Source of the DNA: Mesorhizobium neociceri
GTDB lineage: Bacteria > Pseudomonadota > Alphaproteobacteria > Rhizobiales > Rhizobiaceae
Length of the DNA stretch: 64,000 bases
Direction of reading: 5' to 3'
Assembly (NCBI RefSeq): GCF_013520985.1
Contig: NZ_JACDTY010000009.1
Location: 1 to 64,000, forward strand
A program made the translations under genes and the position numbers. Under the pieces are notes generated by a model. The model had not been told where the DNA came from. It worked only from the letters and a program-made list of their open reading frames with translations, and did no database searches. Below, one piece after another: positions 44,375 to 53,146 of this stretch (position 1 is the stretch's first letter; each line of letters opens with the position of its first letter).

Positions 44375-44877
44375 CACATCTGCCAGTCGCCTGTGACTGA
44401 GTGAGCGAAGGATGCTTCGGCCGTCAGCGTCCCTTCGAGACTTTTGCAGCATCACGTCGGAGGCTTTCCGCGGTTCACCAGGAATCGCAGGTCCGCAGCG
44501 CCCATCGGATTTCGGCGGCGTGCCACAAGGCGCTGGTCTACCTACGCGGCGACTGCTTCGAGGCCCGCCGGACCCAAAGCGTCAACTTGGAGAGCTACAT
44601 CTCGCGACACGCCGATCTGCTGGGGACCAGCTATAGCTAGGGTATCGGCACTCAGCATGCCGCCGGACGACTATTTTGACGATTCGCTGGCGACCGCGTT
44701 CGCGCGGCTGGACAGCGCCGCTCCCTGTTCAACAACGAGCCAGGCCCATATGCCCGGTAAACATGGCATCTGAAGCGCTCCTCGCTCACAGCGCGTGATC
44801 GTCTGCGCCGGCAGCCGGATCGACCTCGTCCCGCAGTAATGCGTAGCCAAGCTTGCCCGCATAGCCGGGAGACGAGC
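44375..44877. other. no gene recognised
   Basis: Plus-strand frames between 44400 and 44770 include protein-like bits (for example ALVYLRGDCFEARR) but no recognisable family or ribosome site. It may be decayed sequence. Confidence 0.4.
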
Positions 44878-45801
44878 CTAGGGTTGCGCTGCCGGATTGG
44901 CGACCACAAAGACGGCATAGAGCGACTGTCGCGCCGTGATGAACAGGCGATTGCGCTTGGGGCCGCCGAAGGTGAGGTTGGCCACCGTCTCGGGGATCCG
45001 GATCTTGCCGATCAGCGTGCCGTCGGGATCGAAGCAATGGATGCCGTCGCCTGCCGCTGCCCAGACACGGCCAGCCGTGTCCACCCTGAACCCGTCGAAC
45101 AGGCCGGCCGTGCATGTCGCGAAAACGCCGAGCTCGCGCAGACTGCTGCCCTCGACAGCGAACTTGCGGATGTGCCTTGGCCCGTCCTTCTCATGCGTGG
45201 CGCCGGTGTCGCTCACATAGAGCATGGTCTCGTCCGGCGAGAAGGCAAGTCCGTTGGGCTTCGCCATCGTCGCGACGACGCACACCACCTCACCGGTTGC
45301 GGGATCAGTGCGGTAGACATGGCAGCCCTCGATCTCCTGCTCGGCGCGGTCGCCCTCATAATCCGTGGCGATGCCGTAGGACGGATCGGAAAACCAGATG
45401 GTGCCGTCCGAGCGAACCACAACGTCGTTGGGTGAGTTCAGCCGCTTGCCTTCGAAACGATCGGCGATCACCGTGATCGAGCCGTCGTGCTCGGTGCGCG
45501 TGACGCGCCGTGTCCGATGCTCGCAGGTTACCAGCCGCCCCTGCGGGTCGACTGTGTTCCCATTGGCGTTGTCGGACGGCGCGCGGAAGATCGAGACTAC
45601 GCCATTGGTGTCGTCGTAGCGCATGATTCGATCGTTCGGGATGTCCGAGAACAACAAGTAGCGGCCAGCGGCAAACCAGGCGGGGCCCTCAAGCCAGCGG
45701 CCGCCCGTCCACAGCCGCTCGACCGTCGCATGGCCGACGAAACTGCGCTCGAAACGCTCGTCCAGAACTTCGAATCCGGCGCCTTCAATGTCTCCGAACA
45801 T
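44878..45801 (-). CDS. SMP-30/gluconolactonase family lactonase
   Basis: A 307-residue six-bladed beta-propeller lactonase. Typical blocks are the metal-ligand WLEGPAWF (Glu38), NGNTVDPQGRLVTCEH, RLNSPNDVVVRSDGTIWFSDPSYG (about 124-147; Asn and Asp ligands), KPNGLAFSPDETMLYVSDTG and a final FGGPKRNRLFITARQSLYAV. GGAGAAG precedes the ATG by seven bases. It hydrolyses aldono- or other lactones. The product of the lactone/alditol oxidase at 40168-41490 is the kind of substrate it would use, although the nod-box gene and IS remnants lie between the two. Confidence 0.9.
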   Translation of the reverse strand: MFGDIEGAGFEVLDERFERSFVGHATVERLWTGGRWLEGPAWFAAGRYLLFSDIPNDRIMRYDDTNGVVSIFRAPSDNANGNTVDPQGRLVTCEHRTRRVTRTEHDGSITVIADRFEGKRLNSPNDVVVRSDGTIWFSDPSYGIATDYEGDRAEQEIEGCHVYRTDPATGEVVCVVATMAKPNGLAFSPDETMLYVSDTGATHEKDGPRHIRKFAVEGSSLRELGVFATCTAGLFDGFRVDTAGRVWAAAGDGIHCFDPDGTLIGKIRIPETVANLTFGGPKRNRLFITARQSLYAVFVVANPAAQP

Positions 45802-46225
45802 GGCTGCTTCTCCACGACATCAGCTTATCGACAGCCGTCGCGGTCCCCCGTTTTCGAGACTTGGCCTTGAGGAGGACTCGCGCTGCTAGGCCTTCATCCG
45901 CAATTTGCATGCCGGTTTGTGAGCAGAACCTTGCAGCGGTACGATTGTCGCTCGGCGTTGGCGACTGCCCTCCCGGGATGTCGTTCTAATTCGGCGGGCC
46001 ACGGCCGCCAAGACCGGATTGTAGTTGCCATGCGTCCACCATCGATTGTCCGGGCGTCGCGATCTGCCGGGTCAATGGCAAGCTCCGCCCCGCTTGGCGG
46101 GCAATTGCATTTGTGGGTCGCTTAGCTCTTCAGGACTTCCGTCACCACCAAAGTGGTCCGCTGGCCAGACACCTCTCGACAGAGCATCGATCGGTCACGT
46201 CCCGACGAAGATCCCGGCACTCATG
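45802..46225. other. no gene recognised; left edge of the transfer block
   Basis: Separates the lactonase gene from the relaxase stop codon. No coding pattern or repeat was identified. Confidence 0.4.
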
Positions 46226-48196
46226 TCACGAGACGCTCGGTCCACTCCTCTGTCGGCCGATAGTCCATGAAATCCCCTCTCCGCGCATGATGCCGGACAC
46301 CTCCTTGCCGATGTGCCGATCAAGCACTGGCCGCCATGGCACGAGCGTGAACTCGCGCGACTTCTCGATGACAGCGTATCGGCCGCTGGCAAGCTCGACG
46401 GAGCGGCGGAGCGTACCCTCTACTCGTTCTCCAGACCGGGCCTCGGAATACGATAGCCCAAGTTCGTCTGACAGCTGACCGGCAACACGGTTCAGTTCGC
46501 GCTGGCGCAGGATGGAAAGCATGTTCGCGCGGAAAACCATCCTGCCCTGCTCTTCATGCGCCAGGCCTTGCACGATCAGCCATTGCCCCCGGCGGATCTG
46601 CACCTCACGCACCTCACGGCCGAAGCCCGAGTTGCGCAGGGGCTCCGGCTTGTCGGAAACCAGCTCTTGGTCTGTCCAGGTCACGCCGTCGAAGCCAGCT
46701 TGGCGCTGCACCGACAATGAAGAGAGCTTCTCGACGACCACAGGTTCAGCCCTGGCCCGCAGCCGCTCGTATTCGGATGCGCGATCGAGATGATCCGACC
46801 CGATGAGCCAGGTGCCGTCCGGCTGGCGCTCGACGGCCCGGGTGGCGCGCCGGATCGCCTCCAGCCGGCGCACATGTGTTGCGGCAAAGCTTTCGGTCGC
46901 TGACGGATCATGCCGCAGGTGGATATCGACGTTGTAACGGCCGCCATGCGCGGCGGCGATCTCGGCCGTCGTCAGATCAACCTGCCTGGGCTCGGTGTTC
47001 CTCGGTGTGACCCGGACGATGCAGCCGTCGGGCGTCGGTTCGGTGCCCTCACCTTTGCCGATGTCGATGTAATGGGTTTTTCCATCCACCCCGTCGACGA
47101 TGAGGTAATGACGGTCGTCGATCTCGTCGGCAAGCCCGCGCCCGACAACGCGGCCGACGACACGCTGGGCCGGCTCACCGGATCGATGATGGATCACCCA
47201 GCCGGCGGCACTGCGGGCGAGCCCCTTGCCTGTCAGCTCGCGATGCATGGTCTTGATGATGTCACCGCGCTCGCCGATGCCGCGCAACGTGGCTTCGAGC
47301 TCGCCATCGAGGCGCCAGCGACCCGACCCGACCTCTTGTGCCAAGCCCATCCGCTCGAGCTTGCGCAGCCGGCCCTGGTGCAGCGTGTGGCGAAAAGCCT
47401 CGCGGGTGGCTGGCGAGACAACGCCGTCATCGTCGCGCATGCGCAGCAGCTGCCGGTCGATGCTGGTGAAGCGTTCCTGCTCCACTTCCTGACGCAGGCG
47501 CTGTTCGATCTGCCGGTCGGTGCGGGGACCGAGATCGAGACTTACCAATTCGGCCGCGCGCTCGCGCAAACCAGAGGCGATGTAGTCGCGCGCGATCACA
47601 AGATTCGCACCCCGATCGTCCTTGCCACGGACGATGATATGCGTGTGCGGATGGCCGGTGTTGAAATGGTCCACGGCAACCCAATCAAGCCTCGTGCCGA
47701 GGTCCTCTTCCATCTGCGCCATGAGGCGACGGGTCAGCGGCTTGAGGTCGTCATACTCGATGCCGTCTTCTGGCGCGACGATGAAGCGGAACTGATGTCG
47801 GTCGCCATCCGCGCGATCGACAAACGCCTTACCATCAATGCGGTCGCTGTCGGCGCCGTAAAGCTCGCCAGGCGCGCCTTCCCTGGTGACGCCGTCACGC
47901 TGGATGTAGCGCAGATGCGCACGCGCTCCGACCGCGCCCCTGCCGGCCAGCTTCACGATGCGGGCCTTGACGACGACGCGACGCTGACGGAAGGCAGCAT
48001 AGCGATCGCGCGATTTCAGCAGCGCAGCCGCTGCCCCGCCGCGCCCTGTCCGGCTTCCGGTGAACCGCGCACCGCGCCGCGGCCGGCCGCCGGCTCTGTT
48101 GATGGCCGCACGGAGCTGGCCAGCGTAGCGTTTGCCGGCCTCGGAGCCGCGGGAGCCTATTTTCCCAAGCTTCGGCCTGAACTCGTCATCCTGCAT
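46226..48196 (-). CDS. rlxS: relaxase of the MOBP/VirD2-like DUF3363 type, RlxS-like
   Basis: A 656-residue conjugative relaxase. The N-terminal third holds the three-His metal motif DHFNTGHPHTHIIVRG (His182, His184 and His186, with His177 before), and the HLRYIQRDGV segment upstream (~94-103) supplies a candidate nicking tyrosine. The rest corresponds to the DUF3363 region common in rhizobial ICE relaxases. The ATG at 48196 has GGAGG six bases upstream; the longer frame to 48499 runs into the transglycosylase gene. It should nick the element at oriT and lead the strand into the recipient. The gene order with TraF and an RdfS-like excisionase upstream is as I recall for ICEMlSym of M. loti R7A. 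Confidence 0.88.
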   Translation of the reverse strand: MQDDEFRPKLGKIGSRGSEAGKRYAGQLRAAINRAGGRPRRGARFTGSRTGRGGAAAALLKSRDRYAAFRQRRVVVKARIVKLAGRGAVGARAHLRYIQRDGVTREGAPGELYGADSDRIDGKAFVDRADGDRHQFRFIVAPEDGIEYDDLKPLTRRLMAQMEEDLGTRLDWVAVDHFNTGHPHTHIIVRGKDDRGANLVIARDYIASGLRERAAELVSLDLGPRTDRQIEQRLRQEVEQERFTSIDRQLLRMRDDDGVVSPATREAFRHTLHQGRLRKLERMGLAQEVGSGRWRLDGELEATLRGIGERGDIIKTMHRELTGKGLARSAAGWVIHHRSGEPAQRVVGRVVGRGLADEIDDRHYLIVDGVDGKTHYIDIGKGEGTEPTPDGCIVRVTPRNTEPRQVDLTTAEIAAAHGGRYNVDIHLRHDPSATESFAATHVRRLEAIRRATRAVERQPDGTWLIGSDHLDRASEYERLRARAEPVVVEKLSSLSVQRQAGFDGVTWTDQELVSDKPEPLRNSGFGREVREVQIRRGQWLIVQGLAHEEQGRMVFRANMLSILRQRELNRVAGQLSDELGLSYSEARSGERVEGTLRRSVELASGRYAVIEKSREFTLVPWRPVLDRHIGKEVSGIMRGEGISWTIGRQRSGPSVS

Positions 48197-48377
48197 TCCC
48201 AGCCTCCGGGTGTAACGGAGTCGAATCATCCACTTGCGCTCGCCTGCTCTCCTGATGCTGGAGGCAGCCTCCGGCAAAAACGATGTGCAGACAGACACTT
48301 GCACGCCTCGTGGAGGCGGTGCCTTTATCTTGCCTTCCGCGCCCTGCCCATTCGGACGCGTCCGGCCCGCACCATCG

Positions 48378-49061
48378 CTACCCCTCCGGCTCCTGCGCTC
48401 GCGCGCCGACCTTGCCAAGCGGCACGAAGAGATCGCCGTCTCGCGCGCTGGCGCGAACACCATCTTGAAGGAAAAACAGCGAGCGCCCGGAGGGGGCACT
48501 TTGCGTTTTTGGAGTGACAGGTTTGCCCTTCAATTCCTTCATGTCGGTGGCAGAAACACCCGCCGCCCTGAGCTGCTGGAGATAGTCGACCGTCTCTTTC
48601 GGCAGCGGCTTGCCGCGTTTGAGATGCGCTTCGTAGCGCTCGGGGCCGGCATTGTAGGCGGCAAACAGGCCGGGGAATCCGAAGCGGTCATACATGGCGC
48701 TGAGATAGGCGGTGCCGGCCAGGATGTTGTCGCGCGGGTCGTGCGGATTTGGCCCCAGGCCATGCGCCGCGCGCATCTGTGCATAAGTGCCGGGCATCAC
48801 CTGCATGAGGCCCATGGCGCCGGCGCGCGAGGTGATCGGCCGGCCGTCAAGCATCGTCTTGCCGCTGCTTTCGGCATCGATGACGGCGCCAATCCAGGCT
48901 TGCGGAACATGGAAGCGCCGGCTTGCTTCGGCTATGAATCCCTGCCATCTTTGCAGATGCGGACTTAGGGAGATGACGACCGGTTGGGCACCGGTCGCGG
49001 CGGAGCAGGCGCATGGCGCGACAGCGATCATGCCAAAGAGCAGGAGGGTCACTCGGTCCAT
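48378..49061 (-). CDS. VirB1-like lytic transglycosylase
   Basis: A 227-residue SLT-type transglycosylase that locally opens peptidoglycan for the transfer channel. The signal region LLLFGMIAVAPCACSAATG could be a lipoprotein or Sec signal. Catalytic Glu64 lies in AWIGAVIDAESSGKTM, followed by SRAGAMGLMQVMPGTYAQM and the ILAGTAYLSAMYDRFG and AYNAGP motifs of the family. The ATG overlaps the end of traF by 13 bases. About 180 non-coding bases separate it from the relaxase start; they include a GGAGGC/GCCTCC inverted repeat. Confidence 0.9.
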   Translation of the reverse strand: MDRVTLLLFGMIAVAPCACSAATGAQPVVISLSPHLQRWQGFIAEASRRFHVPQAWIGAVIDAESSGKTMLDGRPITSRAGAMGLMQVMPGTYAQMRAAHGLGPNPHDPRDNILAGTAYLSAMYDRFGFPGLFAAYNAGPERYEAHLKRGKPLPKETVDYLQQLRAAGVSATDMKELKGKPVTPKTQSAPSGRSLFFLQDGVRASARDGDLFVPLGKVGARAQEPEG

Positions 49062-49597
49062 AGCGGCACGAGCCTCCCGATGATATTCGCGGCCGGCACC
49101 GGCCCGAAATAGCGGCTGTCGAAGGAGCGAGTGGTGTCGCTGCCGAGCAGGAACACCTCGTTCCGGTCAAGTGCTCGGCAGCCGTTCCACCATGGCAAAG
49201 GCCGGCCCTGGTCATCGGTCTTGAGGCGGCGCGCGACGATGTTGCCGCCGATGATGATGGCATCATGGAAGGCGCAGACATGCTCGGTCGGGAGCGCTGC
49301 GAGCCGCTTGACCAGCGGGATATTGCGCGGCAGGTAGCCGCGTTGGGCGGCCAGATAGGCCACGTAATCAGGCGTGCGGACGAGCACGAGATCGCCTCGC
49401 GCCGGCGCGCCGGCTGCGACGCGATAAAGGCCGATCGGCGCGCTGGCCGAGGCATTCCAGACCAGCCATGGCGCTGGTTGAGCGAGGCCGGCGAAGCCGA
49501 TCAGCGCAAGGCCGATCGCGGCAGCGGCGATCATCTTGCGCGCGCGAAGGCGGCGCAGGCCGGAGCCGATCAGACGGAGGGAAGGAAGCCTCTTCAT
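49049..49597 (-). CDS. traF: TraF-like conjugative transfer peptidase (S26 signal peptidase family)
   Basis: A 182-residue membrane-anchored S26C peptidase that matures pilin-like transfer proteins. It has an N-terminal Arg-rich stretch, one membrane segment (about 22-40, MIAAAAIGLALIGFAGLA), then the catalytic serine region NASASAPIGLYRV (Ser52 by pattern) and the lysine in NIPLVKRLAALP (Lys98), and the C-terminal EVFLLGSDTTRSFDSRYFGPV with the SxDSRYFG motif. GGAGG precedes the ATG at 49597; the longer frame up to 50044 is a shadow. The start overlaps the stop of the rdfS-like gene by four bases. Confidence 0.9.
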   Translation of the reverse strand: MKRLPSLRLIGSGLRRLRARKMIAAAAIGLALIGFAGLAQPAPWLVWNASASAPIGLYRVAAGAPARGDLVLVRTPDYVAYLAAQRGYLPRNIPLVKRLAALPTEHVCAFHDAIIIGGNIVARRLKTDDQGRPLPWWNGCRALDRNEVFLLGSDTTRSFDSRYFGPVPAANIIGRLVPLWTE

Positions 49598-49854
49598 GAG
49601 CGGCCTCCCGCGTCGTCCGGCGCGGAGCCGGCGTTGGCGAAAGGGTCCTGCGGTTGGCCTTTCGACCACTCGTCGAGTTCGTCGATGTGGTAGCGGACAT
49701 AGCGGCCGTGCTTGCGGAATTTCGGGCCGCCGCCCTTGAGCCGCATCTTTTCCAGGGTGCGCAGGGACAGCCCGACATAGAAGGCGGCCTGCGCGGTGTT
49801 GAGAAACGGGCTGCCCTTCTTGGCGCGGGCCGCGCGTTCGTTTTCGTCGTCCAT
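49594..49854 (-). CDS. rdfS: RdfS-like excisionase (recombination directionality factor), HTH_17/AlpA type
   Basis: An 86-residue DNA-binding protein with a MerR-like winged helix: FLNTAQAAFYVGLSLRTLEKMRLKGGGPKFRKHGRYVRYHIDEL, here split as residues 17-40 (helix-turn-helix) and 41-59 (wing). Such proteins steer the integrase towards excision. In ICEMlSym of M. loti, rdfS lies directly upstream of traF and the relaxase gene, the same arrangement as here, so I assign RdfS by family and position. The cognate integrase gene (intS) is not in the window. A strong hairpin separates it from the DUF736 gene upstream, suggesting its own promoter. Confidence 0.75.
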   Translation of the reverse strand: MDDENERAARAKKGSPFLNTAQAAFYVGLSLRTLEKMRLKGGGPKFRKHGRYVRYHIDELDEWSKGQPQDPFANAGSAPDDAGGRS

Positions 49855-49960
49855 GGTGATCCTCGTCGCTTATGGAGAAGCGATGGAGAGGATCGGCGAA
49901 CGAGGTCGCCTGCGGGACGGGCGAAGAGTCCGGGGGCGGGTTTTCGCCGCTCTTCGAAGA

Positions 49961-49988
49961 AGCCCCGCGCCGGTCGCGGCGCGGGGCT
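49961..49988 (-). terminator. GC-rich hairpin downstream of the DUF736 gene
   Basis: AGCCCCGCGCC (49961-49971) and GGCGCGGGGCT (49978-49988) form a perfect 11-base stem with a 6-base loop, 13 bases past the DUF736 stop; on the minus strand TTCTTCG follows. The U-run is weak, but the stem is very stable. It could insulate the rdfS-traF-rlxS operon from upstream transcription. Confidence 0.6.
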
Positions 49989-50000
49989 CGGTGTGGCCGA

Positions 50001-50324
50001 TCAGTCGACCGGGTTCCAGATGATGGCGTAGGTGTCGTCGTCATCCTGGCCGGCGGCGCGGCCGAGATTGGCGTAGAGCTTGCGCGGTCCGAACTCGGGG
50101 GCGGCGATCGACAGGCTCACATAGTCCTTGCCGGAGGCCTCGCCGATGCGGATCCAGCCGGCGCCCACCTCGACGCCTTGCGTCAGCACCCGGAAGTCGG
50201 GATGGTTGTCGGCGCTCTTGGCCTGGTTGGGCACGATGTCGATGTCGGCGCGCACGCTGAGCGTCTTGAGCTGGCCCTTGTAGCCGCCGTTGTCCTGCTT
50301 GGTGACGTATCCGATCGCGGTCAT
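50001..50324 (-). CDS. DUF736 family protein
   Basis: A 107-residue protein: AIGYVTKQDNGGYKGQLKTL at the start, then DIDIVPN, HPDFRVLTQGVEVGAGWIRI and DYVSLSIAAPEFGPRKLYANLGRAAGQDD, all hallmarks of DUF736. These small beta-rich proteins of unknown function are nearly always found beside ParB, DUF2958 and ArdC genes on rhizobial plasmids and ICEs. AGGAG precedes the ATG at 50324 by seven bases. The longer frame to 50705 is not coding. Confidence 0.88.
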   Translation of the reverse strand: MTAIGYVTKQDNGGYKGQLKTLSVRADIDIVPNQAKSADNHPDFRVLTQGVEVGAGWIRIGEASGKDYVSLSIAAPEFGPRKLYANLGRAAGQDDDDTYAIIWNPVD

Positions 50325-50861
50325 GTCAGTCTCCTTTTTGCTGTCGCCGGGGACCATTCCCCTGCGATGGCGGACCGTGATGGGCGGTCCGGACCGCCTG
50401 AACCCGACAGGGCCGCAGCGGCAGCGGAGGACCCGAGCAGGCAGGTTTTTTGCAGCGAAGCGGGCGCGAGGAGCCGCCGCAGGCGGCGGGGAAAAAACCT
50501 GCTGGCGAGGGTTTCGGGCGGGCCGGAACCGCCCATAGGTCGACAAGCCAGCCGCAGGGGAATGGTCCTCGAAGACGGCTGGCAGACTAGCTGCGCGATC
50601 GGCTGACACCAAGCAAAGGCGGCGGCGGGGTGCCAGTCTTGCGTCGCTCGCAGGCAAAATCCCATCGGCGTATGTGCCCATGGACCGGTCGCCGCGACAA
50701 AGCACGCGGGCGAGTTTGGGGCTGGCGAAGGCGTCGAATTGGCGCCGGGTGTGGTCTGCGGCGCGCGGCTCAAAGGCCGCGAAAGTGCAGCCGGCGCCGT
50801 CCCGGGAGATGGTCCCCCAAGCGGCGGCTTTTGAAAGAGCCGCCGCCTGGGCTTGGCTGGA
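50325..50861. other. non-coding G+C-rich gap with a large hairpin
   Basis: Between parB-like and DUF736 genes. All frames are open by base composition alone and resemble no protein. A long inverted repeat at 50441-50502 is the main feature. This region could hold a promoter, an untranslated RNA or part of an origin of transfer. Confidence 0.5.
50441..50502. repeat. inverted repeat GCAGGTTTTTT / AAAAAACCTGC enclosing a second GC-rich hairpin
   Basis: Arms of 11 bases (50441-50451 and 50492-50502) are fully complementary. Inside them GCCGCC...GGCGGC (about 50473-50489) forms a tight inner stem. The T-run in the left arm and A-run in the right arm mean that a transcript in either direction ends its outer stem next to a homopolymer. 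Confidence 0.65.
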
Positions 50862-52592
50862 TCATTGCGCCGCAAACAGCGGCTGAACGCGGGCCCACTG
50901 GTCGGCGGTGCGGAAGCCGCCGCGCGCCGTGTAGCTTTCGACCGGGAATTTCATCCAGCGCGGCAGCCACGTCTCGACCTGCTCGCGGCCGTTCTCGCCG
51001 GCAAGGAAGTCGCGGATGATCTTCTTTTGCGTCTTGACCTTCTCGGAGACATTGCCGTCGGCGACATGCTTGCCGCCGATCTCGGCAAGCATGGCATTGG
51101 CGATTTCCTTGTCGCGCAGAAGCTCGAAAAACCCATCATCCGCCTGCCAGCAAGCAGCCATGTCGACCTTCGAATGATGCCCAAGCGCCTCGATCACGGC
51201 GCTGCCGGCTTCGAGCGTTTCGGCCATGACGATGGTGAGAACGCGCATGACATCGCCGTCGGACAGCGTCAGCAAACGGGCAAAGACATGCGCCGTGTCA
51301 TAGCCGTCGCCATAGCGACCGACGACGGCGGCGTCCTCGTCCGGTTGCCCGAGCAGGGCGAGAGCCGCGCGACGCTTTTCGGCGAATGCGGCCTCGGCCT
51401 TGCAGGCTGCGAGGCTCGCCGCGACCGTCTCATTGGCGGCGCGCTGCGGCTCGCAGCGCACCTGCCACAGGCTTGAGCCGGCAATCGCATGCGCCACCAT
51501 CAGCCGAAGCGCTGTGCCTGGATGATCAAGCATGGCGGCGCGCACGGCGGCATGACGGTGCAGATCGACATAGTTCTGCATCGGGCCGCTGAGTTCGGGA
51601 CGCGACGGCTTGGCGGTCGCTTCTTCCTGATCGCTACCCTCGCTTTGGTCGCGGGCGCGGCGGGCTTCCTTGCGCGACAGCCAGCCTTCGTGGCACTCGA
51701 CTTCGCCACGATGCGACACGGTGATGACGACCTTGCCGCCTTTCTTCTTCGGCGTCTTCTCGTGGTCCCATGAGTGGAAATGCTGGCCGGGTTCGAGCAG
51801 TCTCACGTCGCTCCACCCGGCCTCGAGATAGGCGTCGCGCCTGGCGGCAATGGCCTCGTTCTGCTTGAGCCAGAACAGGTCGGCATCGGCGAAATAGCTC
51901 TCCTCGCCGAACAGATCGGAGACGATGAGGCCGGGATAGTCCTCGATGGCGAACAGGGCGACCTTGGTGGAGATCGACTGGCCGCCGAACAGCCATTGCT
52001 TCAGCTGGTAGCCGCGCGGCGCGTATTGCTCGGGATCGGCATAAAGGGCCAGCCAGTCCTTCTGCTGCGCTTTCGAAGCCATGGTGAGATAGCGCGCCGT
52101 CTCGGCGTCGATCTCCTCGCGCCGATAGGCTTCACGGATCTTGGGCAACAAGTCGCCAAGCGCCAGCGAGCGCTTCACCATCAGCTCGGTGATGCCGAAG
52201 GTGGCGGCGATGTCGGCAATCGTGCGGCCTTCCCTGATCAGCCGCGAGAACGTCTCCCATTGCGAGACTTCGTCGGGATCGAGGCGGGCGATGTTTTCGA
52301 TGAGCGAGGCTTCGAGCGCATCGGCGTCATCGCCGTCTTCCATGATGGCGCAGGGCAAGGGCTCGCCCTCGCCGCGCTCCTCGGCGAGCGATTTGGCGGC
52401 GAAATAGCGTCGCCGACCGGCGACGATCTCGAAGCTTTCGGGCGTGCCGTTGGGCCGCACCAGAAGCGGCACCAGAACGCCGCGCGCACGCACGGACGGC
52501 AGAATGTCGGACAGGTCGGGCGCGCGTTTTGCGTGCCGCATGTTGGCGGCGGAAATGTTGAGCTTATCAATCGGAATGTGGGCAAGCTGCAT
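50862..52592 (-). CDS. ParB/RepB/Spo0J-type nuclease-domain protein of the transfer block
   Basis: A 576-residue protein. It begins with the ParB N-terminal domain: IPIDKLNISAANMRHAKRAPDLSDILPSVRARGVLVPLLVRP (residues ~6-48 in parts), EIVAGRRRYFAAKSLAEE (about 55-72) and ENIARLDPDEVSQWETFSRLI, then a helix-turn-helix (TIADIAATFGITELMVKRSLALGDLLPKI, ~130-158). The long C-terminal part is alpha-helical and poorly conserved. Related large ParB-like proteins are routinely found next to ArdC/DUF2958/DUF736 genes. Partition or transfer regulation is possible, but its role on an ICE is unproven. Confidence 0.85.
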   Translation of the reverse strand: MQLAHIPIDKLNISAANMRHAKRAPDLSDILPSVRARGVLVPLLVRPNGTPESFEIVAGRRRYFAAKSLAEERGEGEPLPCAIMEDGDDADALEASLIENIARLDPDEVSQWETFSRLIREGRTIADIAATFGITELMVKRSLALGDLLPKIREAYRREEIDAETARYLTMASKAQQKDWLALYADPEQYAPRGYQLKQWLFGGQSISTKVALFAIEDYPGLIVSDLFGEESYFADADLFWLKQNEAIAARRDAYLEAGWSDVRLLEPGQHFHSWDHEKTPKKKGGKVVITVSHRGEVECHEGWLSRKEARRARDQSEGSDQEEATAKPSRPELSGPMQNYVDLHRHAAVRAAMLDHPGTALRLMVAHAIAGSSLWQVRCEPQRAANETVAASLAACKAEAAFAEKRRAALALLGQPDEDAAVVGRYGDGYDTAHVFARLLTLSDGDVMRVLTIVMAETLEAGSAVIEALGHHSKVDMAACWQADDGFFELLRDKEIANAMLAEIGGKHVADGNVSEKVKTQKKIIRDFLAGENGREQVETWLPRWMKFPVESYTARGGFRTADQWARVQPLFAAQ

Positions 52593-52667
52593 GGTTAGTC
52601 TCCTTCGTTTGGGGTTGAGTTGCCCGCCGCGAGGCCGCAGGCCGAGCGGCGGGCGGGTTTTCCACGC

Positions 52668-53087
52668 CTACCGGCGCGGTTGTTCCGCCCTGTCCGGCGG
52701 AAGCTCGCAATCGGATTTGGCAAGTGCTTGCGCTGCCTGTCGCAAAAGCCGCTCGTCCTCGGTGATGTGGCAGGACAGCCGAGCGGCTTCGGCATAGACG
52801 CAGAGCCCAAACGCGGCCTTGAAATAGCGGTCGCGCTCGATGCCGAGGCCAAGCCGTCCCTTGACGCTTTCAAGCTCGGCAAGACTGACGCTGCCCAGTT
52901 CCGGGAAGCCGAGGCCGAGGTCGCACAGGCCGAACAGCGTGTCGCCGTCGGCGTCGAGTTCGCTCAAGAGCCAGGTCGCGGGCCCGGTCGGATCGAACAG
53001 TTTGACGACCGGGTGATGGTCGGTTTCTGTTTCGGCCGCGCCATTGGCGAGCAGCCGGGCGCGAAGCTCGTCGGGGATGAGGATCAT
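52668..53087 (-). CDS. DUF2958 family protein
   Basis: A 139-residue protein: ILIPDELRARLLANGA at the N-terminus and VVKLFDPTGPATWLLSELDADGDTLFGLCDLGLGFPELGSVSL, the family core, at about residue 26-70. Function is unknown; it is a regular companion of ArdC and ParB-like genes on conjugative elements. AGGAG precedes the ATG at 53087, and a longer frame to 53150 overlaps the pseudogene upstream. Its stop is 75 bases before the ParB-like start. Confidence 0.88.
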   Translation of the reverse strand: MILIPDELRARLLANGAAETETDHHPVVKLFDPTGPATWLLSELDADGDTLFGLCDLGLGFPELGSVSLAELESVKGRLGLGIERDRYFKAAFGLCVYAEAARLSCHITEDERLLRQAAQALAKSDCELPPDRAEQPRR

Positions 53088-53146
53088 GGCAAAACTCCTT
53101 GTCAAAACGGGTCGAGCTGGTTGCGGGCGTTCGGCGGGAGAAAGAT

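Noticed and set aside
46910..48517. 535-codon plus-strand frame opposite the relaxase gene
   Set aside because: Shadow of the relaxase gene caused by codon bias; the minus strand has the motifs, ribosome site and operon context.
50321..50875. 184-codon minus frame in the parB-DUF736 gap
   Set aside because: Open by composition only; Pro/Ala/Ser/Arg-rich without domain, and it contains the hairpin region.
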